55,957 nucleotides of DNA. Source: Lachnospiraceae bacterium (GTDB taxonomy: Bacteria > Bacillota > Clostridia > Lachnospirales > Lachnospiraceae). The position numbers were made by a program, and so were the translations under genes. The stretch lies in the NCBI GenBank assembly GCA_030538915.1, contig JAUNTC010000002.1, positions 1-55,957 on the forward strand, given 5' to 3'. The notes beneath the pieces were generated by a model that saw only the letters and a list, made by a program, of their open reading frames with translations, did not search any database and was not told the origin of the DNA. Positions 41,595-50,490 of this stretch are shown one piece after another (position 1 is the first letter of the stretch; each line of letters starts with the position of its first letter).

Positions 41595-43283
41595 TTAAGA
41601 ACGTTCTTTTTCTTTCACCTGGCATGCAAGATCTTTCATTTCCTTGGCATTTTGCAATACTGCATCTGTAATTTTCGCTCCACCTAAAATTCTTGCCAGT
41701 TCTTCAATGGATTCCACATCATTCAATTTACGTATGCCAGTCGTTGTATCCATATTTCCGACTGTTTTGCTGATCATATAATGATGGTCAGCCATTGCGG
41801 CGATCTGTGCAAGGTGGGTAATACAGATTACCTGGTGCTCGCGCCCGATAAGTGCCATCTTTTCAGAAACCTTCTGCGCAGTACGGCCACTGATTCCCAC
41901 ATCGATCTCATCAAAGATCAATGTCTCTGTGTCATCTTTATCAGCTAACACAGTCTTGATCGCAAGCATGATTCTTGAAAGCTCTCCTCCGGATGCAACA
42001 TTTGCAAGTGGACGCACCGGCTGTCCGGGATTCATGGAAATCATAAATTCCACTTCGTCCATTCCATCCGGACTGCAATGTTCTGTCGGAAGAATCGAAA
42101 TCTCGAATTTCACATCTGCAAAATTCAATTCTTTCAAACTGTCTCCGATTGATTTTTCCAACAGTTTCGCCTGTTTCTTTCGAATCTTCGTAAGCTTTTC
42201 AGCCGTTTCTTCCATCTTTATTTTAGCTTTCGCACAGTTCGTATTCAGACTTTGAATATAAGCTTCATAGTCTTCCAGTTTTTGGATTTTTTTAATCTGT
42301 TCCTCGTAATATGCAAGAATGTCGGAAATCTGATTTCCATATTTCAATTTCAGATGATTGATCTCATTGAGACGATTTTCTGTCTCATAAAGTTCTTCTT
42401 CCGAGCACTCACAAGACGCTCTATAATCCGAAAGATCCCTATTGAAATCATTTAAAAGACTGTCAATCTCTGAGAGCTGCTCGTAAAGTCCTGCCACTGC
42501 CTCATCATAGTCTTTGACATCGCCAAGGGCACGGATGGCACGGCTTAAGCTTTCACTTGCATTGGCATCTTCTTCACTCGTAAATGCGTAAGCTTCTGAT
42601 ACCCCATCTGCAATCTTTTTACTGTTCAGCATAAAGCGATAAGCTCTTTCCAGTTCCTCGTCTTCGCCCTCTTTCAGTTCAGCATCTTCAATTTCCTTCG
42701 TCTCAAACTGTAAGAACGAAAGCTCTTTCGCTCTGGAAGCTTCATCTAAATCTGCATCCTCGAGTTCCTTTTTCCACTTTCGATATTCTCGATACGTCTC
42801 TTCCATCTCTTTTTTCAGATTTCCAAGATCCTCTTTTGCAAATGCATCTACGATTGACAAATGATTCTTCTTATAGAGCAAAGACTGATGTTCATGCTGA
42901 CCATGAATATCAATTAGAATTTCCGCCACTTTCTTTAAAAGCGCCATCGTCACCGTCTCTCCATTGATACGGCTCACACTGCGTCCTTCCATCAGCCTTC
43001 TTGAAAGCACCACACTTCCCTCTTCCGGATAAATATCCAGCTCTTTTAATCGAAGAAGCTGTCTTTCATTTTCAACCTGAAAACCAAGCTCTACAAATCC
43101 ATATTCTGCGCCTTTTCTCAGCAAATCTTTACTGTATCTGGCTCCAAGTGCCAGATTGATGGAGCCTAAAATGATTGATTTACCAGCTCCCGTCTCACCA
43201 GTCAAAATATTGAGGCCATCTCGAAACTCCACTTCGATTTCCTCAATAAGCGCAAGATTTTTCACATATAAACGTTGTAACAT
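41595..43283 (-). CDS. recN: DNA repair protein RecN
   Basis: SMC-like ATPase acting early in double-strand break repair. The 562 residues have Walker A GETGAGKSI (29-36), a long coiled-coil centre (about 150-370, with many Glu/Lys heptads), the signature NVASGGELSRIMLAIK and Walker B TLIFDEIDVGISG. It is the last gene of the asp23-to-recN operon, starting 8 bases after argR. Confidence 0.97.
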   Translation of the reverse strand: MLQRLYVKNLALIEEIEVEFRDGLNILTGETGAGKSIILGSINLALGARYSKDLLRKGAEYGFVELGFQVENERQLLRLKELDIYPEEGSVVLSRRLMEGRSVSRINGETVTMALLKKVAEILIDIHGQHEHQSLLYKKNHLSIVDAFAKEDLGNLKKEMEETYREYRKWKKELEDADLDEASRAKELSFLQFETKEIEDAELKEGEDEELERAYRFMLNSKKIADGVSEAYAFTSEEDANASESLSRAIRALGDVKDYDEAVAGLYEQLSEIDSLLNDFNRDLSDYRASCECSEEELYETENRLNEINHLKLKYGNQISDILAYYEEQIKKIQKLEDYEAYIQSLNTNCAKAKIKMEETAEKLTKIRKKQAKLLEKSIGDSLKELNFADVKFEISILPTEHCSPDGMDEVEFMISMNPGQPVRPLANVASGGELSRIMLAIKTVLADKDDTETLIFDEIDVGISGRTAQKVSEKMALIGREHQVICITHLAQIAAMADHHYMISKTVGNMDTTTGIRKLNDVESIEELARILGGAKITDAVLQNAKEMKDLACQVKEKERS

Positions 43284-43291
43284 TCATCCTC

Positions 43292-43741
43292 CTATAAGAC
43301 AATTTTACGGATTTTGTCCATCACCTTCACAGTATCCTCCGGAGTTCTGATCGCACACATGATCGTATCGTCCCCTGCGATACTTCCAACGATTTCTTTC
43401 CATTTCATCGCATCCAGTGCGGCACATACTGCCATCGCCATTCCCGAAACCGTTTTAATAACGAGAATGTTCTGCGCCATCTCCATAGATAAATAGCCAT
43501 CTCTCAATATACGGATATATTTCTCACTCATACCATTTTCCGATCCCTGATGCACTGCATAACACTGCTTCCCATTGTCAGCAGGAATCTTCGTAAGCTT
43601 TAAGTCTCTAATATCTCTTGACACAGTCGCCTGCGTCACTTTAAAGCCTTCCTCATTCAGATGATCTGCGAGCTCCTCTTGAGTCTCTATCTGATATTTA
43701 TTGATCAATTCTATTATCTTTGCGTGTCTGTTTACTTTCAT
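43292..43741 (-). CDS. argR: arginine repressor ArgR
   Basis: Hexameric repressor of arginine metabolism. The 149 residues have an N-terminal winged helix (ATVSRDIRDLKLTKI) and the C-terminal arginine-binding motif VGSIAGDDTIMCAIR. Its position between nadK and recN is standard in Firmicutes. The argD-like gene at 18.4 kb could be a target, but I did not establish an ARG box there. Confidence 0.95.
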   Translation of the reverse strand: MKVNRHAKIIELINKYQIETQEELADHLNEEGFKVTQATVSRDIRDLKLTKIPADNGKQCYAVHQGSENGMSEKYIRILRDGYLSMEMAQNILVIKTVSGMAMAVCAALDAMKWKEIVGSIAGDDTIMCAIRTPEDTVKVMDKIRKIVL

Positions 43742-43745
43742 GATT

Positions 43746-44579
43746 TTAATTTCCTTTCATTTTTCTACGCAATATTTCCAGAAAGCTGACTTTATTTAAT
43801 CGGATAAGCTCTGTTGTCGTACCGGATCTGCGAATCGCAATCCTCTCTCCTGTGTTCATTGTAAGCATCTGTTCTCCATCAAAGGATACCAATACTTCCT
43901 CTTTTGTTCCATTTCTGCCTTCCCCAATTTCTATTTCAACTTCATCCTCACCGGATAAAACTACACTGCTTGTGTTAAGTGCATGCGAGCAGATCGGTGT
44001 CACTAAAAGGAGCGACGCCGTCGGTTCTACGATTGGTCCGCCTGCGGACAGATTGTATGCGGTAGAGCCGGTTGGAGTAGAAATAATAATTCCATCTGCT
44101 TCGTAGCAATTTAACAATTCTCCATTGACCCATATACGAAAATGGATAATGCGAATGCCACCTTTTCTTGATATGACAATATCATTCAATGCTACATCAT
44201 TTAATGTATCGTTAAAATCTGCTTCCAGCATCATTCGATGTTCCAGTGTATATTCTTCTCTCAATAACTTATTGATGGATTCGTCGATATCTTTCAATTC
44301 GACTTCTGTAAGATATCCAAGTGTTCCCATATTCACCCCAAGCATAGGAATACTTCGATCATGCAGGATTCTTGCCACTTCTATAAAACTGCCGTCACCG
44401 CCAATCACGATCACACAGTCGATATCCGCCGGGATACTGTCTTCTATGATCTTTTTATCTGCATCTTTCTGGCAAAGTGTGCATACCTTCCCGTAACCTT
44501 CAATGATCTCTTTAATGTGCCTTGTTACGGACTGATCTTTATCTTTTCCATCATTTGTAACAATTAATATATGTTCCAT
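43746..44579 (-). CDS. nadK: NAD kinase
   Basis: Phosphorylates NAD to NADP. The 277 residues show VIGGDGSFIEVAR, with GGDG near 60-63, GTLGYLTEVE, and the diagnostic DGIIISTPTGSTAYNLSAGGPIV. It is adjacent to argR (4 bases) and tlyA (14 bases) within the operon. Confidence 0.97.
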   Translation of the reverse strand: MEHILIVTNDGKDKDQSVTRHIKEIIEGYGKVCTLCQKDADKKIIEDSIPADIDCVIVIGGDGSFIEVARILHDRSIPMLGVNMGTLGYLTEVELKDIDESINKLLREEYTLEHRMMLEADFNDTLNDVALNDIVISRKGGIRIIHFRIWVNGELLNCYEADGIIISTPTGSTAYNLSAGGPIVEPTASLLLVTPICSHALNTSSVVLSGEDEVEIEIGEGRNGTKEEVLVSFDGEQMLTMNTGERIAIRRSGTTTELIRLNKVSFLEILRRKMKGN

Positions 44580-44593
44580 ACCTTTTCCCCGTA

Positions 44594-45400
44594 CTATTTG
44601 GTCAGGGATTCAAATGCGCGTTTTGTTGTTGCTTCAATATCGACGTTCTTTGAAATCTCTGCCTGTCCTTCGCTTTTTTTCAGATGTACAAGATACTCTA
44701 TATTTCCTTCCGGTCCTCTGATTGGCGAAAAATCCAGTTCCAGTACATCAAATCCGATGGAAACAGCATAATTCGTTACCATCTCAATTACTTCTACATG
44801 TGTGCTTCTTTCTCTTACAACGCCTTTTTTACCGACTTTCTCTCTTCCGGCTTCAAATTGAGGCTTGATAAGAGCGACGATCTCACCGTCAGCGGTCAAA
44901 TATTGATAGATAGGAAGCAATACTTTTGTAAGCGAGATAAAAGAGACATCAATGGAGGAAAACTGTACCGGTTCTCCTATATCCTCCGGTGTCACATAAC
45001 GGATATTTGTCTTTTCCATACAGACAACTCTCTCATCCTGTCTTAGCTTCCAATCTAACTGTCCACGTCCGACGTCAATGGCAAATACTTTGACCGCACC
45101 ATTCTGCAGCATACAGTCTGTAAATCCGCCGGTAGAAGATCCAACGTCTATACATGTCTTTCCTTCTACATTTACATCAAAATTTTTCAATGCTTTTTCA
45201 AGCTTCAATCCGCCACGGCTTACATATGGCAATGTATGCCCACGCACCTCTATCTTGCTCTCCTCTTTAAAAAGAGTGCCCGGCTTATCTTCTTTCTGAT
45301 CATCTACATATACATTTCCAGACATGATGATCGCTTTTGCTTTTTCTCTGGATGAAGCCAGATTACGCTTTACAAGCAAAACATCCAATCGTTCTTTCAT
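44594..45400 (-). CDS. tlyA: TlyA-family rRNA 2'-O-methyltransferase
   Basis: The 268 residues combine an N-terminal S4 RNA-binding domain (RLDVLLVKRNLASSREKAK, about 1-60) with an FtsJ-type SAM methyltransferase (DVGSSTGGFTD, 85-95). Mycobacterial TlyA modifies 16S C1409 and 23S C1920 and confers capreomycin sensitivity. Activity in clostridia is inferred. It starts 3 bases after dxs. Confidence 0.93.
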   Translation of the reverse strand: MKERLDVLLVKRNLASSREKAKAIIMSGNVYVDDQKEDKPGTLFKEESKIEVRGHTLPYVSRGGLKLEKALKNFDVNVEGKTCIDVGSSTGGFTDCMLQNGAVKVFAIDVGRGQLDWKLRQDERVVCMEKTNIRYVTPEDIGEPVQFSSIDVSFISLTKVLLPIYQYLTADGEIVALIKPQFEAGREKVGKKGVVRERSTHVEVIEMVTNYAVSIGFDVLELDFSPIRGPEGNIEYLVHLKKSEGQAEISKNVDIEATTKRAFESLTK

Positions 45401-45403
45401 CTT

Positions 45404-47266
45404 CTATATCTCCTTATATACTTTCAGGATTTTTTCAGTAACGGACTGCGCATCAATTCCTGTTTCTGCGCGCAATACATCCACACTTCCATGCTCCACA
45501 TAATTATCCGGAAGTGCGATCGGTAAAATATGACAGTTTAAATTTCTTCGCTCACAGCATTCGAGAACATGCATACCATAACCGCCACTTTTTACATTTT
45601 CTTCCAGCACAGCGATCAGCTTATGTGTTCTGGACAGCTCTGCAATACGCTCTTCGTCAACCGGCTTTGCAAATCGTCCGTTTACTAATGTGCAGTTATA
45701 TCCTGCTTCTTTTAAGTTTTCGCGCACCTTCAAAGCTTCCTCAAACATATGTCCCATGCTGATCAGCGCAATGTCTTTCTCTTCGTAGATCATCTCACTC
45801 TTTCCATATACGATCGGCTCGCGAAATTCTTCACACAGATCACAGGCTGCTCCTCTTGGATAGCGGATGGCGATCGGTCCTTCAAAACGAAGGGCAAAAC
45901 GGAGCATATCTGCAAGCTCCCACTTATGTTTTGGTGACATGACTGTCATATTCGGTATACTGCTTAAAAATGACAGATCAAAAATTCCCTGATGCGTTTC
46001 GCCGTCACTTCCGACAAGCCCTGCTCGATCTACTGCTAATATAACCGGAAGATTCTGCAGTGCTACATCATGGATGATCTGGTCATAGGCTCTTTGTAAA
46101 AACGAAGAATAAACTGCCACGACCGGACGCATTCCGCCTGCCGCAAGTCCTGCCGCAAATGTCACTGCATGCTCTTCTGCGATTCCAACATCAAAAAAAC
46201 GTTCCGGAAACATACTGTGAAAACGGGAAAGTCCGGTTCCGTCCTCCATCGCTGCAGTGATCGCTGTTATGTTTGGATTTTCCTGTGCTTCTGCACACAT
46301 CACCTTGCCAAACACATCGGTATATGTATCCTTTTTCTTTTTTGCCGAAACTTCACCGGTCTCAATATCAAATGGGCTAATTCCATGGAATTTTCCCGGA
46401 TGCTCTTCTGCCGGAGCATATCCTTTTCCTTTTTTTGTCAGGACATGGATAAGAACCGGTCCGTTGATCTTCCTTGCTTCTCTGAACACACGACAAAGCG
46501 CTGCAATGTCATGTCCCTTCACTGGCCCCAGATAAGTGATGCCCATGTCCTCAAAAAACATTCCCGGAACAATAAGCTGCTTAATGCTGCTCTTCGTTCT
46601 TCGCAGCTGCTCGATCAGCGAATCACCGACTTTCGGTATCTTCTCCAATGTCGTCGTAACACCTTTTTTAAATCCGTTATACAGATCTCCTGTACGTATT
46701 TTAGCCAGGTATTTTGAAAGGCCTCCTACATTTTCAGAAATCGACATATGGTTATCGTTGAGAACAACAATAAAATTCGTATTAAGCTGTGATGCATTAT
46801 TCAACGCTTCAAAAGCCATTCCGCCTGTCAACGATCCATCACCGATGACCGAAATCACACTGTAATCTTCTCCCTGCAGATCTCGGGCCTTCACATATCC
46901 TAATCCTGCGGAAATCGATGTAGAACTGTGTCCGGTGGCGAATGCATCGCAGTCACTTTCTTTTCGCTTTGGGAAGCCGCTCATCCCGCCATATTCGCGA
47001 AGACTTTCAAATCCTTCTTTTCTCCCGGACAGAATTTTATGTGTGTAAGACTGATGTCCTACGTCCCATATCATCTTATCCTTTGGAAGATCAAACACAA
47101 GATGCATAGCCATCGTAAGCTCCACCACGCCAAGGTTTGAAGCTAGATGCCCTCCTGTTTTACTGACCGTCTCTATGAGAAATTCCCGGATTTCCTGGGC
47201 AAGTACCGGTAATTCTTCTTTATCTAAATTTTTAATATCGTTTGCATGTTGAATTCGTTCTAACAT
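45404..47266 (-). CDS. dxs: 1-deoxy-D-xylulose-5-phosphate synthase
   Basis: Thiamine diphosphate enzyme that starts the MEP isoprenoid pathway from pyruvate and glyceraldehyde-3-phosphate. The 620 residues contain HLASNLGVVELTMAMH, the ThDP site GDGSLTGGMAFEALNNA, the catalytic EEHAVTFAAGLA and DRAGLVGSDGETHQG. The upstream ispA uses its downstream products, so the operon couples entry into and elongation of isoprenoids. Confidence 0.97.
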   Translation of the reverse strand: MLERIQHANDIKNLDKEELPVLAQEIREFLIETVSKTGGHLASNLGVVELTMAMHLVFDLPKDKMIWDVGHQSYTHKILSGRKEGFESLREYGGMSGFPKRKESDCDAFATGHSSTSISAGLGYVKARDLQGEDYSVISVIGDGSLTGGMAFEALNNASQLNTNFIVVLNDNHMSISENVGGLSKYLAKIRTGDLYNGFKKGVTTTLEKIPKVGDSLIEQLRRTKSSIKQLIVPGMFFEDMGITYLGPVKGHDIAALCRVFREARKINGPVLIHVLTKKGKGYAPAEEHPGKFHGISPFDIETGEVSAKKKKDTYTDVFGKVMCAEAQENPNITAITAAMEDGTGLSRFHSMFPERFFDVGIAEEHAVTFAAGLAAGGMRPVVAVYSSFLQRAYDQIIHDVALQNLPVILAVDRAGLVGSDGETHQGIFDLSFLSSIPNMTVMSPKHKWELADMLRFALRFEGPIAIRYPRGAACDLCEEFREPIVYGKSEMIYEEKDIALISMGHMFEEALKVRENLKEAGYNCTLVNGRFAKPVDEERIAELSRTHKLIAVLEENVKSGGYGMHVLECCERRNLNCHILPIALPDNYVEHGSVDVLRAETGIDAQSVTEKILKVYKEI

Positions 47267-47281
47267 TCTGAACGTCCTCTC

Positions 47282-48184
47282 TTACTTTTCTCTGTGGATT
47301 AAACTTAAGATTAAATCTTCCAGATAAGCATTCGTACCCGGAAGCTTGTGTAAACATTCAATTGCTTCTTTTGACATTTCTTCTACTATCTTTGATGCCT
47401 TCTCTATTCCAAACAGAGTTACATATGTCGTCTTATTATTCTTCTCATCGCTGTGGATCGGCTTGCCGAGCACTTCCTCTGTACTCGACACATCAAGGAT
47501 GTCATCCTGGATTTGGAACGCAATTCCGATATTGGATGCCACCTTTTCAACAGTCTCAACCTCTTCCTTTGTTGCGCCGGCAAGAATCGCGCCGACCATC
47601 ATGGATGCCTCAATAAGGGCAGATGTCTTCCACTCATAGATCGTGTCTAACACATCTTTTTCTACTGCTTTTCCTGTCTCTTTTACATCGACAACCTGTC
47701 CGCCGATCATTCCATATATTCCGGATTTGTGCCCCAGTACTTTGAGTGCATTGCCAATCTTAAGGCTCTCCTCCGGACAAAGCTCAAATGCACGAAATGC
47801 GGTCTCAAATGCGAAATTCAAAAGCGCATCCCCGGCAAGGATACCCATATCTTCTCCATATACTACATGAGTCGTCTTTCTTCCTCTGCGATATTCATCA
47901 TTATCCATCGCCGGAAGATCGTCATGGACAAGGGAATAGGTATGGATCATCTCTATAGCCGCCATAAACGGTTCGATCACTTTACCAGTCCCGCCAAACA
48001 GGCTGTACACTTCACGCATCATCATCGGGCGAAGTCTTTTTCCGCCTGCCATAAGGCTATATTCCATCGCTTCCATAATAATCTTCTGATAACCTTCCTG
48101 TGCCGGCAAATACTCCCGCAGCAGTGTTTCAATACTTTTCACCTTATCTTCCAGCATTTTCGAAAAATTATTGTTCAAACTCAT
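47282..48184 (-). CDS. ispA: polyprenyl synthetase (farnesyl diphosphate synthase-like)
   Basis: Condenses IPP with allylic diphosphates. The 300 residues hold both Asp-rich motifs, DDLPAMD (88-94) and DDILD (227-231), with LAGDALLNFAFE after the first. Chain length cannot be fixed from sequence, but size and operon place favour C15. Its start overlaps the 3' end of xseB by 17 bases. Confidence 0.94.
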   Translation of the reverse strand: MSLNNNFSKMLEDKVKSIETLLREYLPAQEGYQKIIMEAMEYSLMAGGKRLRPMMMREVYSLFGGTGKVIEPFMAAIEMIHTYSLVHDDLPAMDNDEYRRGRKTTHVVYGEDMGILAGDALLNFAFETAFRAFELCPEESLKIGNALKVLGHKSGIYGMIGGQVVDVKETGKAVEKDVLDTIYEWKTSALIEASMMVGAILAGATKEEVETVEKVASNIGIAFQIQDDILDVSSTEEVLGKPIHSDEKNNKTTYVTLFGIEKASKIVEEMSKEAIECLHKLPGTNAYLEDLILSLIHREK

Positions 48185-48383
48185 GGGTTTCTCCTTCGCT
48201 ATCCAGTACGAGTATTTTTTTCTCTACTTTATCAATCTTTTCGTTACATTTTTTCAATGTATCCATTCCTTTGTGATACAACGAAAAAGACTCCTCCAAT
48301 GAGACGTCTCCTTGTTCCATCTTAGAGATTACATCTTCCAACTGTGAAAATAACGCTTCCAGATTCTGTTCTTTCTCAGTCAT
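48168..48383 (-). CDS. xseB: exodeoxyribonuclease VII small subunit
   Basis: The 71-residue helical subunit coats XseA. The sequence LEALFSQLEDVISKMEQGDVSLEESFSLYHKGM is the conserved core. It overlaps xseA by 8 bases and ispA by 17, indicating tight translational coupling. Confidence 0.95.
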   Translation of the reverse strand: MTEKEQNLEALFSQLEDVISKMEQGDVSLEESFSLYHKGMDTLKKCNEKIDKVEKKILVLDSEGETHEFEQ

Positions 48384-49587
48384 ATCTCTTCTCCTTTGTC
48401 TCTTCTACGCGGGCATGAATCGTACCATCCGTCACATATATTGTAAGCATATCTTCTTTCTTTACATGAGTGATGCTTTTTACCGCCTTTTTTTCTTTTC
48501 CTTCCACATAAGAAAAGCCCTGACTGAGCTTTTCCAATGGAGAGAGCTTCTTCATCTTCTCGAGATCGATCGTAAAGCGCATCTTATTCTTCTGCAAAAT
48601 GTTCTGCATACAGAGTCGCAGCTTCTCTTCATAGTCTACAACACGCTGGCGGTAATCACGTATCTGATTTTCCGGATGAAGATAGGAAAGCTTCGTCTGA
48701 TATTCACGGATTTTCAGTCTCTGCATACGGATCTGCTGTTCCATAAGCCGGTTTGCTTTATTATAGAACTCACGCAGCGTCTGTTCCACAAGACGATAAT
48801 CGTATACTGCCAGCTCTGCCCCTGCAGAAGGCGTTGGCGCCCGAAGATCTGCCACATAATCAGCAATCGTAATATCAGTCTCATGTCCTACTGCAGAAAT
48901 GATCGGTGTCTCACAATCAAAAATCGCCCTGGCAACAATCTCTTCATTGAATGCCCAGAGGTCTTCAATGGATCCACCTCCACGACCGACGATCATTACA
49001 TCTACACCATAGCTGTCGAGAGCACGGATTCCTTCCACAATACTTTCTGCAGCTCCTGCTCCTTGTACAAGCGCCGGATATAAAACAAGCTGTACAAAAG
49101 GATTTCGTCTTGAAGAAATATTAATAATATCACGGATCGCAGCTCCTGTCGGTGCGGTAACAATTCCAACCTTTTTTACAAATACAGGAATCGGTTTCTT
49201 GTATTCTGCCGCGAACATACCCATCTCACCTAAGTCTGCCTTTAACGCCTGAAATTTTTCATAGAGAACCCCTTCTCCATCAAGTCTGATCTCTTTCGCA
49301 TACAGCTGGTAAGAACCGCTTCGTTCGTATACATTCAAACCGCCAAAGACGATCACCTGCTGACCTTCCCTCATACGAAAAGCGAGCCCGCCTCGCTGCC
49401 CGGCAAACATAACGCAGGCAATCGTTCCGGACTCGTCCTTTAACGAAAAATATATATGTCCTGATGTATGGTACTTACAATTTGATACCTCACCCTTCAC
49501 ATAGATACGGCTGAGCATATAATCCTGCGTAAACATGTTCTTAATGTATGCATTTACCTGTTTGACCGTATATACGTTCTGTGTCAT
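48376..49587 (-). CDS. xseA: exodeoxyribonuclease VII large subunit
   Basis: Catalytic subunit of a single-strand DNA exonuclease. The 403 residues begin with an OB-fold (VKQVNAYIKNMF...YVKGEVSNCKYHTSGHIYFSLKD) and contain the catalytic region VGIVTAPTGAAIRDI, RGGGSIEDLWAFNEE and SAVGHETDITIADYVADLRAPTPS, followed by coiled coil. It starts 11 bases after nusB. Confidence 0.96.
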   Translation of the reverse strand: MTQNVYTVKQVNAYIKNMFTQDYMLSRIYVKGEVSNCKYHTSGHIYFSLKDESGTIACVMFAGQRGGLAFRMREGQQVIVFGGLNVYERSGSYQLYAKEIRLDGEGVLYEKFQALKADLGEMGMFAAEYKKPIPVFVKKVGIVTAPTGAAIRDIINISSRRNPFVQLVLYPALVQGAGAAESIVEGIRALDSYGVDVMIVGRGGGSIEDLWAFNEEIVARAIFDCETPIISAVGHETDITIADYVADLRAPTPSAGAELAVYDYRLVEQTLREFYNKANRLMEQQIRMQRLKIREYQTKLSYLHPENQIRDYRQRVVDYEEKLRLCMQNILQKNKMRFTIDLEKMKKLSPLEKLSQGFSYVEGKEKKAVKSITHVKKEDMLTIYVTDGTIHARVEETKEKRYD

Positions 49588-49598
49588 GTCTCACCTCA

Positions 49599-50000
49599 TT
49601 ATGCCTTTGCAAGTTTTGCGAGCACACCATTAATAAATGATGGTCCCTCATCACTGCTGTACTTCTTGGCGAGCTCTACCGCCTGATCGATGGCAACACC
49701 AACCGGTACATCATCGTCCCAACGCATCTCATATACTGCAACTCGCAAAATACAAAGATCTACTTTGTTCATACGTGTTGTCTTCCATCCCTTCGTATGC
49801 GTATTGATCATATCGTCGATCTCTTCCTGTTTCTCTACGATATGCTCTGCTTTTGTGCGGATATATTCCATATCCTCTTCCTTCACATCTTCAAGCTGAT
49901 CAAAGTAAAGCTGGATCTGCTCCGGAATCTCTTCTTCTTTTGTAAAATCCAGTCCAAAAACCATACGGAAAATGTGTTCTCTCAATTCTGATCTTCTCAC
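49599..50000 (-). CDS. nusB: transcription antitermination factor NusB
   Basis: Binds boxA RNA with S10 in rRNA antitermination. The 133 residues end with DDVPVGVAIDQAVELAKKYSSDEGPSFINGVLAKLAK, the family signature. The start is GTG directly after the asp23 TAA (TAAGTG), with GGAGGAAG 7 bases before it. Confidence 0.95.
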   Translation of the reverse strand: MRRSELREHIFRMVFGLDFTKEEEIPEQIQLYFDQLEDVKEEDMEYIRTKAEHIVEKQEEIDDMINTHTKGWKTTRMNKVDLCILRVAVYEMRWDDDVPVGVAIDQAVELAKKYSSDEGPSFINGVLAKLAKA

Positions 50001-50384
50001 TTATTCTTCCTCCGGTACCTTCACGCCAGCGACGCGGATATTCACATCTGCAACTTCAAGTCCAGTCATGTTCTCAATAGAAGATTTCACCTTCTCCTGC
50101 ACCTTGACTGTAACATCCTTGATTCCATATCCATAGAGCAGATTCAATGCCAGAGATACTGTAACAATACCATCTAACACATCTACTTTAACACCCTTGG
50201 AAAGTGACTTCATTCCAAGCTTGCTGATCAGTTCTCTTGTTGCATTACCAGCCATAGAAGCAACACCTTCTACTTCCATTGCTGCAAGTCCTGCAATGAT
50301 TGCTACGACCTCATCTGCAATCTTAACTTCTCCGATGTTTGCATCATTTTTTATTGTATAAGCACTTCTTTCTTCTTTTCCCAT
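50001..50384 (-). CDS. Asp23/Gls24 family envelope stress protein
   Basis: DUF322 protein, in Staphylococcus membrane-associated and linked to cell-envelope stress. The 127 residues contain EVKIADEVVAIIAGLAAMEVEGVASMAG and VDVLDGIVTVSLALNLLYGYGI, the Asp23 signature. There is no membrane segment. It is first in the long operon that runs to recN, with an extended -10 promoter about 40 bases upstream. Confidence 0.93.
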   Translation of the reverse strand: MGKEERSAYTIKNDANIGEVKIADEVVAIIAGLAAMEVEGVASMAGNATRELISKLGMKSLSKGVKVDVLDGIVTVSLALNLLYGYGIKDVTVKVQEKVKSSIENMTGLEVADVNIRVAGVKVPEEE

Positions 50385-50421
50385 TTCACAAAACCTCCTG
50401 TCTGGTTTATTCGTTCTTTTT

Positions 50422-50449
50422 ATTATAGCAAATTTCTATTCGTTTGCAA
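50422..50449 (-). promoter_or_regulatory. promoter of the asp23-nusB-...-recN operon
   Basis: TTGCAA (50449-50444), a 16-base spacer ending in TGC, and consensus TATAAT (50427-50422), that is, with an extended -10. Confidence 0.78.
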
Positions 50450-50490
50450 ATAGCCCGCACAAAAAACTTCCGTCCTTCCGCAGCCAATTC